Positions 11,868 to 23,600 of a DNA stretch of 64,000 nucleotides are shown piece after piece. The DNA comes from Periplaneta americana (taxonomy: Eukaryota; Arthropoda; Insecta; Blattodea; Blattidae), in contig NC_091128.1 in the NCBI RefSeq assembly GCF_040183065.1, positions 175,018,668 through 175,082,667 of the forward strand. The letters are read 5' to 3'. Made by a program: the position numbers and the translations under genes. Within the stretch, counting starts at the first letter, position 1. Each line of letters begins with the position of its first letter. The notes under the pieces are model-generated. The model did no database searches. It was not told the DNA's origin and was given only the letters and a program-made list of their open reading frames with translations.

Positions 11868-12480
11868 AACATGTATTTACAGGGGTCGTTCCGTAATGAA
11901 CTATACTGTATTTTTTTACACTCACCCAGAACTTCTATGCCTAAACAGATACACCCACTATCTCAATATAATCTCCATTAAGCTGTACACACTTGCGCCA
12001 CCGATATGGCAACTAGGCCCTCCCCGGAACCATGTTTTCGGAGTTTGTCTCATCCACATCAGGACAGCTGCTTTCAGTTCCTGGAAGTCTGCAAAATGAA
12101 GTCAGTGCAGAGGTTTCTTCAAAGCTCAGAATAGGTGGTTATCAGGAGAATACGGTGGATGTGGCAGCACCTGGAACCTCATCTCAGCGATGGCAGTTGT
12201 GGTTGCCTGGACAAGTGTTGTCACGTTGCAGGAGCACACCTTTCGCCCATTTTCCGGGCTGTTTCTTTTGAATTGCATGGCACAAGCTCCTAAGGATCTC
12301 CACATACTCCGTGCTGTTAATGGTGATCCCTAGTTCGAGCCAGTCAATGAGGATGATTCCATCATTGTCCCAAAAACTGAGGCCATGTGTTCGCCTACTG
12401 ATGATGCTGTTCTGAACTTCTTTGGCATAGGGGTGCCTTTATGCTTCCACTGCAATGTCGTTTTCATGGCTGTCATCCAT
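11867..12480 (-). mobile_element. Decayed mariner, C-terminal half of transposase
   Basis: Minus-strand translation from about 12480 downward gives W..KGTPMPKKFRT, MASVFWDNDGIILIDWLE, then KWAKGVLLQRDN (second catalytic Asp context). Weaker matches continue down to KCVQLNGDYIE near 11950. Several frameshifts and stops are present. It is a different, older lineage than the mariner at 1822-3058. The left border is the T39 tract. Confidence 0.75.
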
Positions 12481-12810
12481 TGAAACGCCAGCTTTGATGT
12501 CTGGCCTCATATCTTGACTCGTTGAACAGCTCCGTCTGGGTCCCGCATCATACGAAGTACAAGGGATTGCCTCATGTGTAGCTTTAGTTGACACATTGGT
12601 ATCTTGTTCGTTTTTGTTGCTACCACTCCTATCTCCATCTGACTTTTTCCATTTCAAATTAACTGTAAAAAATACCGTATTGCAAAAGTTAAAACAAACA
12701 TATTGCAATGACCAGTACATTCCATGAGGATATATGAAAACAATTCCTGAATAGTTTCATTAACCATAATAGCTTGTTAGCTTCGATCTTTAAATTTTTT
12801 TATACTATAC

Positions 12811-13230
12811 AGTGAAACTTCCCTTAACGGACACTTCCCAATAGCAGGCATTTTAAAATTCCCCTGCAAAATAACATTGGCCCTTATGATAAAATTCTTC
12901 CAAATAGCGGACATTCTCAATAACGGACGCAGACACTGAAATGTATCTCCCAACAACAATTAAAACTTCCAAATAATGGACAGCGTGAAAGAAAAAAAAG
13001 AAAAAGAAGGTTGTAAATTAAACGGAATCCTTTGCAACAATCATTATCGTGTATTTGAACGTTCTTGTACTTTATTGAAGGTAAGCAGCACAGTTGTTAG
13101 TTGTGATACTGTACGTGAGCAGTCAGTACTTTCTTAGTTTGTCAAGTTGAGTGTTCGGAAGTACAGTCACATTAAAAATGTCACAAAAAGAGAAAGTGGA
13201 TATTGTAAAAGGTAATCTTTTGGCGAATCC
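12811..13230 (+). mobile_element. pogo/Tigger-like element, 5' end fragment
   Basis: Starts CAGTGAAACTTCCCTTAACG after a TA (12809-12810). It contains several repeats of the (a)acggaca / aatagcggaca word at 12828-12925, a pattern typical of pogo/Tigger ends. At 13178 an ATG starts MSQKEKVDIVKG, plausible as a transposase N-terminus but soon lost. No matching right end was found nearby. Confidence 0.5.
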
Positions 13231-13556
13231 TCATCCTCGCTACATCTCGCCAAAAAATTGTAGAATCTTGTCAAGTTTTGACTTGTTCCACATCTTAAAG
13301 CTTCATTGCTAATGTAACATCTATGGAATAAAATAAATGAAATGTCAATCAGGTGGGACTACATCACAAATGTCATACACGTTACTAGAAGAGTTCCAAA
13401 TACTTCGCTTGTGGAGCAGCTTTCCAGAGTATTTCAGTATTTAAGTGTATATTCCAGCATTCTTTAGTTCAATATAATAATAAAAAACAGATTTTTAGTT
13501 ATAAACTTTTTTTTTCGTAAGTTCTTCATTTTTTGTTTTTTCGTTATTCATTTGTT

Positions 13557-13568
13557 GGGGGGGGGGGG
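13557..13568. repeat. Poly-G run of 12
   Basis: Twelve consecutive G in an AT-rich flank. Confidence 0.9.
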
Positions 13569-13951
13569 CAGCGTCCCCTGACGACGCTCTTTTCCTCATG
13601 ATAGAGCACACTGCACATAGCGCGAAAGACCTGTTGCGCAAATTTGTATTGTATTGCCAATGTTGTATGTGTAGGAATGGAGTCCATTTCAAGAAGACTA
13701 ATATAGCCCTCGCGAGAATATTATTTTGGTATTTGGAATCTGAATTTCATTGTTACAAGTCAAAATATTACTACATATTGGAAGAAAATGCGACAATTAT
13801 ATCCTTTTATGCATATGACGATCAGTGATGAAACTTAAAATATTATACATTATTTTTCCAATCGTAGGAGACCCAGCCACAATATACAGTATTTATTTGT
13901 CTATGATACAGATACACTGTGACCCAGGATTTGCGTCGTCATACCCACGGC

Positions 13952-15866
13952 CACAGTCTAATAGATAGTCACGCAACTCATACGTATAAAATATGCCAAC
14001 ATTTGACAGCTGGCGCGACAGTAGCCCTCTAGCGGCAGGCAAGTTAAAAGTGTGCACACGACATATGATAACACATCATAAAACGAGTTTTGCGTAATTT
14101 ATTTTATATGTTTATGCTATACAATAAGTGTATATGGTTCTAATTAATTCTACTTTAGAATCCTGGAAGAATTTCACACGCAGTTAATCTACAAGTTTCA
14201 GAAACTGGGAATAAACGTAATTCTTTCTGCTCCTTACAACTGAATCATGGCCCTGATCGCGTATCATGGTTTGAAATAATATAATTGTTTGTACGTGGAC
14301 GGTTAATTCAATTCATTCCTAAATATATTTATGAATCATTGGAACTTTGTATTTCCTGTGAGAAGAGTAAAAATTAGTATCTTCAAAATTGTAGGGCATA
14401 TCTCGTAGGGTACATCGCGTGGTGAACGCCTCTCCCTATTTCCTGAGAAATTATCGATTTTGCATATCGCAAATTGGGGTAAACTCGGCCGCTGAAGTAA
14501 ACTTGAAAATAAAGAAAAGGGGAGGATTTAAATGTTAATATGAAGTTCATTATTTTTCCATTTCTTAAGAACCGGTATTTTCTTTATTATTTTGAGTCAC
14601 AAATAGTGATGATGTTATGGTTTAAATTTTTATGGTAATTTTACCGCTTTTTACATTACATTTCCAGTTTTCACACATAATGCCTAATTTTAACTTATCC
14701 TACCTATATAATACGTAATTTACATGCACTTACTGTTAATATGACGTAGGTGAGAACAAATAAATGAACACACAATTTTGTTGAACAAATTGTAACTTCA
14801 ATTAACTCAGAAAATGTAGGCCTAATTTTATTTTCAGAGCAGAAGTGGTGTAAGTCAAAAATGGGTAATAAGGGGTTAAAGTAAACATTCTGCAAAATAG
14901 AGCGCAAAGTGGCAGTTAATATTGAATATATTTAAACTATTAATTGTCAGTGAATAGCACGAAGGATATATTAATTGCTACTTTGTGCTGTATTTTACAG
15001 AATTTTTACTTTAAACCTCATTACCTGATTTTGACTTACATCACTTCTGCACTGAACGGCTCAAATAATCACTGGGAATGTAAAATCAACACCAATAACA
15101 GTCATGCAAATTATTACAGAAAAGATTGCTTTTTATATCAAATTTAAAAAGGCTCTTTTATTTCTTGAGAACTTAATAAGTCTGGCACATGAATCTACAC
15201 CAACACATCAGAAATTTATCGACACAGTCTGGATTTATTCAAGAAGTGAATATTTTCCAAAAGGATTACTATACTCCATGAATGCTTGCAAAATTATCAC
15301 CATGATACCTACTTGAATGCTATATAACATTCTTGAAAAATATAAAGAAAAAAAACACGAATACAAAAATTATGAAATTACTTGCATTAAAAACTGTAGA
15401 TATATTATCCAAAATCGGAATGGTTACACATTTACACATATGATCTCTGCAAAAAAATAATATACTGTAACAGGTATTTACTTTGTTTTTATTTAAACTG
15501 TCCTTCCTGACATACAAATAAGTAACTGATAAGTAATAAACGTTTTATAGAACACAATACGTAGGCTACCTACAACGTGGATTATTGGTTATGACTGAGT
15601 TATGATTTTCTCTTGGTCTTTAGAGAATCTGAAGAACGACAAATTCGGAGATTTAAACTTTTTGTTACTGCAATTTTCGTCATTGCACACATTGCCTTTA
15701 TTCCGACGCATGATTAAAACGTTATTATAACATCTCGCATCCCTTTAAAGCACGTGCTGGCTGTATCAACCCTATGACCAGTGCCTTGCCTGCCGCTTGG
15801 GCGCTAGTGTCGCGAATGTTGGCAAAAAAAGTGTTGAAGTTGCGCGACTGTAAGTATTAGACTGTG
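13952..15866. mobile_element. 1.9-kb DNA element with about 110-bp inverted ends and 8-bp target duplication
   Basis: The direct repeat cccacggc lies at 13944-13951 and 15867-15874. Immediately inside, the left end runs CACAGTCTAATAGATAGTCA, later gccaacattt and ctagcggcaggcaag. The right end read on the minus strand runs CACAGTCTAATACTTACAGT with the same later words in the same order. No transposase is visible inside, so it is non-autonomous. It contains the foldback MITE at 14835-15064. Short relatives sharing only the outer ends lie at 15981-16158 and 55757-55940. An 8-bp duplication fits hAT or P superfamilies; I cannot choose. Confidence 0.75.
14835..15064. mobile_element. Foldback MITE, copy 1
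   Basis: An almost perfect palindrome. The left arm cagagcagaagtggtgtaag... is mirrored by ...cttacatcacttctgcactg. The arms of about 100 bp each share the inner words taaagtaaacattctg and cagaatttttactttaaa on opposite strands. The loop is AT-rich, around 14930. A second copy is at 25234-25480. The left tip is truncated or diverged compared with copy 2. Confidence 0.8.
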
Positions 15867-15980
15867 CCCACGGCGGTGATCATACCACGCTACAAATTAT
15901 TGTAGTTCTGAACTCGGCCGCTAGACACACACGTACACATATGGTAATTCAGCTGATGACCAGACGGGACAAAGCGTGAC

Positions 15981-16158
15981 CACAATCTACTATATTAGTC
16001 ACGAAGCTTAAGTTTTTAGGGTGCTGGAAACAATAGACTGTGACGGTACTATTTTGCATTGCAATGAGGCGATATTAGCGATCCTAGTGGTAAGCAACTA
16101 CCTAATGTTTGCATATTTACTATGTAATGAGCTTCGCGACTGCATATATTAGACTGTG
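15981..16158. mobile_element. Short MITE related to the 1.9-kb element
   Basis: The left end cacaatctactatattagtc and the right end (minus strand) CACAGTCTAATATATGCAGT are inverted, about 30 bp, continuing into cgaagctt/gagcttcg. The flanking direct repeat gcgtgac (7 bp) lies at 15974-15980 and 16159-16165. A close relative is at 55757-55940. Confidence 0.75.
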
Positions 16159-16165
16159 GCGTGAC

Positions 16166-16989
16166 CACACATTTTCGGTAATCGCAATTAGCGACATAGT
16201 CTGTCGCTTTTATGAAATAGCTTTGTTGTCGCACTGGGCCTATAGTTTCTTTTGTAATTCAGCGCAAATTCATCGGACTTTTTCATTATGAATGTATGAG
16301 ATGCAGAGTGCACGCTTTTTAATTCACTGATGGTCTCGGTAACTTTTTTTTAAGTCGTTCCTAAATTCAGCTTGATTTTATCGTTGCCAGTAGAAATCTG
16401 TTTTTAAATTCATATGTTAAGTTCACCGATGCTGTTCGGTGATCTCTTTTGTAGAAGAATGATTTTTTTTTTTTATTTGCGTATGCGCGTGAATGTGACA
16501 ATGTTGTGAAGGGTTGTGAAGGATGGCAATTGGCAACATTGGAAATAGTAGAAATATAAAATGGCGGTGAAGTGGTAATGGTGTTGTGTTTCATAAGTTC
16601 CGAGTATTACTAAAATTTTGCGGAATAAATTATATCAGCATATGGTCGCATATATATTGTGAGTATAGGATTGTATAAATGCAGTCGATAAACATGTGTG
16701 GCTTCTTTATATTTTACGGAAAGGAGATGTGATATGAATCTGCAGAATTTTGTTAATTAGGAGGGCTGGCCAAGAGTCGAGAAGCGGTATGATTTTATGA
16801 TACCGGATATCGCTTATGTTAATGCGTAGGAGAGAACAGAAGGGAAGGGGTCAGAATTTTAGAAGTATTTGAAGATTATTTATCATAGAACAGATGTGTA
16901 TAGAATGTACCTCGCTGATCACGAAAATTTGTACAGATTATTCTTACAATAATTACATTTTCCATTTTGCTTTAACGACACTTTGTAAA
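16166..16989. other. Intergenic, nothing recognised
   Basis: AT-rich sequence with only short chance ORFs. Confidence 0.4.
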
Positions 16990-17133
16990 ATTTCCGTAAT
17001 TATTTACTTCAACGGCACCGTGTGTTTACTGTATTTGATTTCCGTAATTATTTACTTCAACGGCACCGTGTGTTTACTGTATTTGATTTCCGTAATTATT
17101 TACTTCAACGGCACCATGTGTTTACTGTATTTG
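16990..17133. repeat. 48-bp tandem repeat, three copies
   Basis: The unit begins atttccgtaattatttactt and repeats at 16990, 17038 and 17086 with one base change in the third copy. Because 48 is a multiple of three, it gives a repeated 16-residue peptide in one frame, but I see no reason to call that frame coding. Confidence 0.9.
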
Positions 17134-17651
17134 GCACGTAGGCTATTCGTAGTAGCGTCTGATCGTGGGGATTGTGTCGCACTATATTTTATACCTTCCG
17201 CCGGCGTGTATTTCGAAATATAGGTCAGGTTATGTCAAATGAGGGGATAGATATTATAGGGCCGTGTTTAATAGCGAGCTGGACTCCATAGTCCAGATCG
17301 TTGCTTACGATCCTGATTATGGCGTAATCGCTATAAGCGAGATGTATTCACAATAATCTACAATACTTGATACTAGCGTACAAGAAAGCATTTTCTCTAT
17401 ATCTGCAGCACAAGTATATTAGAATTTCGATACGGAGAACAAGACTACGGTCTATGGATGTAGTGGCAAATCTTTATTTAACATTATAAGCTCATTGCCA
17501 AGTGTTGTGTACTGCACACTTCCTTACGACGTTATTGAACTTAAGCAACTTAAAATACAAATGTAGACATAGACTATCCAAGTTGAATATTGTGTGAATC
17601 AGCAGTAAAGCTTAAATGCAGTTTTTTACATTCTGGAAAATTATATACAGG

Positions 17652-17654
<3 letters not shown>
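17134..17654. other. Intergenic, nothing recognised
   Basis: No repeat, RNA gene or coding signal that I can support. Confidence 0.4.

Positions 17655-17721
<67 letters not shown>
17655..17721. repeat. (TA)n microsatellite
   Basis: About 67 bp of near-perfect TA repeat directly in front of a SINE. Another short TA run follows the SINE at about 17958-17972. Confidence 0.95.
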
Positions 17722-17722
<1 letters not shown>

Positions 17723-17724
<2 letters not shown>

Positions 17725-17951
17725 GCCCTGGGTAGCGTAATTGGTATAGCGCTAGCCTTCTATGCTCGAGGTTGCAGGTTCGATCCCGGCCTAGCTCGAT
17801 GACATTTATTAAGTGTGTTTAAATGCGACAGGCTCACGTCAGTAGATTTACTGGTATGTAAAAGAACTCCTGCGGGACAAAATTCTGGCACACCAGCGAC
17901 GCTGATATAACCTCTGCAGTTGCGAGCGTCGTTAAATAAACAATAATTTAA
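17723..17951 (+). mobile_element. tRNA-derived SINE (family A)
   Basis: The head has an A-box-like TAGCGTAATTGG and a B box GGTTCGATCCC about 40 bp later, as in RNA polymerase III promoters. The body contains gacaggctcacgtcagtaga and cagcgacgctgatataacc and ends gtcgttaaataaacaataat. The body and tail recur at 46448-46580, which confirms a dispersed family. Confidence 0.8.
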
Positions 17952-17974
17952 AATTTCATATATATATATATATT

Positions 17975-18530
17975 TTTTTTTTTTCTGCCCATTTCCAGGT
18001 CTTTAAGTGCAAACCCAGCAATCTCAAATCTTCACTACTTTCTGCGTTCCTCTTAGCCTCTGCATATGATCCATGTGTCTTAATGTTTTCTATCATCTGA
18101 TATCTTCTTCTGCCTCGAACTTTTCTTCCGTTCACTATTCCTTCCAGTGCATCCTTTAGTAGGCAGTTTCTTCTTAGTGACCCAGCCAATTCCTTTTTCT
18201 CTTCCTGATCAGTTTCAGCATTATTCTTTCTTCACTCAGTCTTTTCACCACAGCTTCATTTATTATTCTGTATGTCTATGTCACACGCTCCATTGTTCTC
18301 CATATCCGTATTTCAAATGCTTTTAGTCTCTTCTCTTCACTTCATCGTAATGTCCATGTTTTTGTTTCATACAATGCTACACTCCACACAAAGCACTTCA
18401 CTAATCCCTTCTTAGTTCTTTTTTTAAGAGGTCCACAGAAGATACTCATTTTTCTATTACAACTTTTTTTGCCATTGCTATCCTCTGTTGACTTCCTGAT
18501 AACAGCTCATATTACTGCTTATAGTACACC
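17975..18530 (-). mobile_element. LINE pol C-terminal fragment (family L1a of this window)
   Basis: Minus-strand frames give MSIFCGPLKKRTKKGLVKCF, then LSEERIMLKLIRKRKRNWLG, LRRNCLLKDALEGIVNG and RKVRGRRRYQMI. This is the usual C-terminal tail of an insect LINE reverse transcriptase (short helix, then G.+.GRRR.Q..). Several frameshifts are present. A homologous piece in the same orientation lies at 37385-37805. Confidence 0.7.
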
Positions 18531-19042
18531 CAAGTATTTATGTACAACAGTGTAACTTGTACATAAATATTACGCTCACGTAAAACCATGTGCTTTTCTC
18601 TCCAAAGGCATAGCTAAGACAGAGTTATCACTAGCACTAGTATTCCACTACCACCACCGCCATCATCACTACCACTTCAATCATCTCCACTTACTCGAAT
18701 TGTAATTAATCTTTTCCACTTTCACATCATGGAATTCATTATATTTTATTTTCTTGCCATTTATCTATGTCTTTATGCTCATAGTATCACTATATGCTAC
18801 TAGACCTGAAGATGCCATTGATTGACGAAAGCGCTTGTCACATTTGATTGTGTAATGACCTAGTGTAACTTTTGTATTAATCTTAGGTTAATAAGACAGC
18901 TGTTATTGAAGGATTATTATACTTATTTCATTTATGTGCTAACTTGTCGGACCAATATGCCTCTTAAATTCTGTAAAATTGTATCAGCTTTTGTTTCTGG
19001 CTAAGTGGAAGAGAAGGCCTGATGGCCTTAACCTCGCTAGAA
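18531..19042. other. Intergenic; contains a CTGAAGA...GAAA motif
   Basis: No gene was seen. Around 18806-18830 the sequence cctgaagatgccattgattg acgaaagcgc shows the CTGANGA ... GAAA spacing discussed in the findings. Confidence 0.4.
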
Positions 19043-19085
19043 TATTATTATTATTTTATTATTATTAACTTATTATTATTACTAT

Positions 19086-19176
<91 letters not shown>
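19043..19176. repeat. (TTA)n/(CTA)n compound microsatellite
   Basis: TTA repeats, then about 15 CTA units, then about 17 TTA units. A simple repeat of about 130 bp. Confidence 0.95.
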
Positions 19177-19652
19177 GAATAAGTGGGTCTGGGGGCGAAA
19201 ATTAATTGAATTATATTTTTTTTTGTTACCAAGTGTTCCTTTTATATGAAGAATCCACTGCGAGAATGATGGATATCATTTGGAATACATTTTGCAGGAG
19301 AAGCAATTGAAAGTTTGAAATGCTTAGCGCTCAAAGCTTAACTGTGATTTTCCGATCATTACTGGACAATGCCTATCAGTGTTAATGCCATATAACTCTC
19401 AATGTACATTCTATATGTCTGAAGCTATGCATTGACAGTCTTGGTTCATTTTCGACAAGAAAGTGACATCCATCATTCTTGCAATGGACTCTTCATATGT
19501 AATTTGAAGTAAGTTATGAATGTGAAAATGCAGAAATTTTGTTGAAAAAATCAGGCATTTACTAATTCTGTACATAAATGTATGTTTGTCTGTGTCCTAT
19601 GTGGAACTTCAAATTTTAACTTGAAGACATTCCCTTTGTGAGATTCTTTTTA
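19177..19652. other. Intergenic, nothing recognised
   Basis: Two pieces (19253-19275 and 19455-19500) are partly complementary (ttgaagaatccactg / cattgcaatggactcttca types), perhaps an eroded inverted repeat. No coding signal. Confidence 0.35.
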
Positions 19653-19822
19653 AAGTTGGTTATTTAGCGTCGGTGGGATTGGTGATAGCGAGATGGTATT
19701 TGGCGAGATGAGGAAAAAACCGAACCAGGTAATCAGCCCAAGCGGGAATTGAACCCATGCCCGAGCGCAACTTGAGATCGGCAGGCAAGTGCCTTAACCG
19801 ACTGAGCCACGCTGGTGGCTCC
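19653..19822 (-). mobile_element. tRNA-derived SINE (family B), minus strand
   Basis: Read on the minus strand the head is gccaccagcgtggctcagtcgg (A box), then GGTTCAATTCC (B box), then a body containing gattacctggttcggttttt and a tail with cgctaaataacca. The same family, longer, is inserted at 52981-53248. Confidence 0.8.
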
Positions 19823-20655
19823 TTTGTGAGATAGGTTTTATGGTATTATATCGACAGTTTTCTGAGATAGATTTTATGGTACCTAGTATTAAAGCAGCAG
19901 TTTTTATGCAATAGTTATTTTTAATAAAAAAAGAAGTAAATGTACTCATCCATTAAACACAACTAAAGTGACTCTGGCTGTCCTTAAAGAACTTAGAATG
20001 GCTTCTTACTAGAATCGAACGAAAAAGTGACTGTAATATAACCTAGCTATTCCGTCTTCTAAGTTATAACCATCCAACCTTGTAACAGTCCTTGGCTTTC
20101 TGTCACTTACTTAGCTATTCCCTCATCTGATCCACTCTAACCTTGTCACAATATTCACTTCTGCGGCTTAGTTATTGGTGCATGTGAATTGAAGTCATTT
20201 ATTATATGCAAGAAGGATGTATCTGGGTGAAAATGTAGTAATCTTTGGCCAGGCCATCTTCCCACAATAGTGGTCCAGGGTAGTATGTTCCCTGGACCTC
20301 TGTTGCAGTAAGATGGCTTGGCCTATGGTCACTATATAATTACCCATATCTATATTACCACAGAATAGTTTCACAGCTGTATTTAGTGACAGATTTTTAA
20401 GGCCCTGACTTCGCCTATGGCTTTCTCCTTTACATGTTTGGTAAAAGTTGTGTCTGTGGATTGAAGAATTTTACTCAATACTTGTAAGAACTTGTGATAA
20501 ATATTGTTCCTCCCTTATAATGCTACTCATTACTCTGTCTTACTTTCTGAAAACTATTTTTATCTTCATAACATTTGCTAACAAATATGTACTGTGATAC
20601 ATTTAAACAACAGTTTTGTGGAAAATGAATGTAATTGTGATTTTTTTTTCTTTCA
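19823..20655. other. 5' flank of the RS-rich gene
   Basis: No promoter could be identified. The start-codon exon opens with a 3' splice site (tttctttcag, ending at 20656), so the true first exon is non-coding and lies further upstream, possibly within or beyond this stretch. Confidence 0.4.
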
Positions 20656-20669
20656 GATAAGACGCCATT

Positions 20670-23600
20670 ATGACATCTACACCGCCAAAGGAAAAGAGCA
20701 CAAAGCCAAGCGATAGCGTGATTGGGGACATCGATGAACCACCTGATGGCTTCTTTGAGGAGTTACTGGAAAGCTTAGCAGTGGTGGACACTTGGGATCC
20801 AGATATCGACGACAGTGAGGGGGTTGACCATCGGGAAGCAAGGAAAGCGTCTTCAAAGAAGTTAGAGACTAAAGATAGAAGTGAGAGAAAAAAAAACGAT
20901 TATAGGAGGAGGAGAGAGAGGAATAGCAAAGAGAGAGAAAGTAGGAGAGAGAGAGACAACAAAGAGAGAGAGAGTAGGAGAGAGAAGAAGGATATTCATA
21001 TATCCACTCACAGAAGAGAGCAAACTAGAAGCAGCAGAGACAGAAATGGGAAGAGTGTTTCGAGGACTGTTGGTGCCAGGAGAGAAAGGGATAGAAGAGA
21101 AAAAGATAAGAAAGAGGGGAGCAGCAGAGACAAGAAAGACAAAGAAAATGCAGGTAAAGACAGAGATAGGAGTGTAGAGAACAGGATCACTCGCAAGCAG
21201 CCCAACCGTTACACCAGGGGCAGGAGCAGGGAACGCAGAAGTGATAGACGGAAGTCAGAACAGGAGAAGAAAGCTGCAGAACCTGTGTCAGAGGAAAAGA
21301 ATGACAGCAGCAAAAAGGAAATTGATGAAGCAGTCATCAAAAATGCCAGACCGCTAAGCAGTCCGAAGCTGGATACTTGCATAAAGGAATTAGACGACCT
21401 CCTGCCACCAGGAACAGAGGACGAGTTCATACTGCCTATGAAGACTGAGGAGAAGAAGGAGGATAGGACTCAAAGTGAGCTGGCAGAACCCTCAGACATG
21501 CAGTTGGAGGATGGTAGTAAGAAAACGACGAAGCTTCTGAGGGTTTTGTCTGAAGAGCGCAAGACAAGTCCTCTGAGAATAATAAAGAGAGAGATAGAAT
21601 CTCCTCTGAGAATAATAAAGAGGGAGATAGAATCTCCACACAGGGACAGGTGGGCGAAGCGGACTCGTAGATCTGTGTCCAGGAGCAAAGAGAAGCAGCC
21701 AGAAGGTGTTGTTACGAGGAAAAGAAGTAGGGATAGGCAAAGTAGACTTTCACTGAGCCAAGAGAGGCGAGATGGACTGCCACTGAAACGAGAGAGACAA
21801 GACAGGCAACACAGACTGCCACTGATTCAAGAGAGGCGAGATAGACTATCGCTGAGCCAAGAGAGGCGAGACAGACGAGATAGACTGTCTCCGAGCCGAG
21901 ACAGGCGAGATAGACTGTCTCTGAGCCAAGAGAGGCGAGACAGGCGAGATAGACCGTCTCTGAGCCCAGAGAGGCGAGACAGGCGAGATAGACTGTCTCC
22001 GAGCCGAGACAGGCGAGATAGACCGTCTCTGAGCCCAGAGAGGCGAGACAGGCGAGATAGACTGTCTCCAAGCCGAGACAGGCGAGATAGACTGTCTCCG
22101 AGCCGAGACAGGCGAGATAGACTGTCTCCGAGCCGAGACAGGCGAGATAGACTGTCTCTGAGCCCAGAGAGGCGAGACAGGCGAGATAGACTGTCTCCAA
22201 GCCGAGACAGGCGAGATAGACTGTCTCTGAGCCAAGAGAGGCGATACAGGCGAGATAGACTGTCTCTGAGCCAAGAGAGGGAAGACAGGCGAGATAGACC
22301 GTCTCTGAGCCCAGAGAGGCGATACAGACGAGATAGACTGTCTCTGAGCCAAGAGAGGGAAGACAGGCGAGTTAGACTGTCTCTGAGCCAAGAGAGGGAA
22401 GTCAGGCGAGTTAGACTGTCTCTGAGCCAAGAAAGGGAAGACAGGCGAGTTAGACTGTCTCTGAGCCCAGAGAGGCGAGTCAGGCGAGATAGATTATCGC
22501 TGAGCCAAGAGAAGCAAGGTAGACTGTCGAGCCCAGAGAGGCGAGTCAGGCGAGATAGATTATCTCTGAGCCAGGAGAAGCAAGGTAGACTGTCGCTGAG
22601 CCCAGAGAGGCGAGTCAGGCGAAATAGACTATCACTGAGCCCAGAGAGGCGAGTCAGGCGAGATAGACTGTCGCTGAGCCCAGAGAGGCGTGTCAGGCGA
22701 GATAGACTGTCGCTGAGCCCAGAGAGGCGAGAACCTCACAATGACTACAAATACAAAAGCCAGCGATCTCCAGGTTATGAAAACCAGAGAAGACGTAGCT
22801 ACAGCAGGGATCTGTCGCCTATATCACCAGACCAGGAGGATTGGACGTCGTCTACCAGCAGCGAGCGCAGGAGGAGATCCCTCTCACGTGACTTGTCCCT
22901 CTCACTTGACAGCAGGTCACTTGAGTCGCTCTCATCACTCTCAGATGAATCCTACTACAAGAGGCCACCCAAGAGGAAGCGTTCACCATTTTGGAAAGAG
23001 ATTGAACGAAAGTTTGCAAGTGATTTGAGCAGATCTTACTACCCTGCACAGACAGACTACTCCTTCCGTGCAGCATATCAAGAGGTACAGACAACTAAAA
23101 CATTCTCTGTCTCATATCTTATTCCTCACTGAATATACAGTCCAATCTGAACACAACAGTTTTCTGGGGAAGCTATTGTTGTGTTGAAGGGTTATGAAAT
23201 AACTTTTATCTACTAATGTTGCAAAAGAAGAACTTCAGTTGACATTTTTACATTGCAAACCTTTGACTGTATTGTCCTATAGCAAGTCACTGCCATGAAC
23301 ATGAACATCATGATTATATTATAAAAATTCCAATTAAAATGGCAACTTTCTCACATAGGAATTATCTCGCTGAATACAATTCGTGCTTGATATTTTCTCT
23401 GATTATTTAATTGAACTTCTAAACTCATGTATGTTGTAATAAGATAATTTTTTCTCGACCTTTGACTACATGACTACATATATTCGTTAAGCTCAGTTAA
23501 TTTATCAAGAAACTATCAGCACTTGTATTATAGAAGAAAATTTGCTTGCATGTACAGTTTTTGCATGTGAACAACATACTCTAAAATCTTTATATGCCTA

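Noticed and set aside
12510-12665. Possible minus-strand exon (KWKKSDGDRSGSNKNEQD...) after a ttttttacag acceptor
   Set aside because: Low-complexity, no partner exon, and it runs into the decayed mariner; too weak to call.
16894-17223. 109-codon ORF with a 16-residue repeat
   Set aside because: The repeat is a 48-bp DNA tandem; composition outside it is random and there is no domain.
21712-22430. Long open frames on the minus strand opposite the RS array (MAQRQSN..., ETVYLACLGS... repeats)
   Set aside because: They are shadows of the repeat on the coding strand; the repeat unit keeps all frames open.
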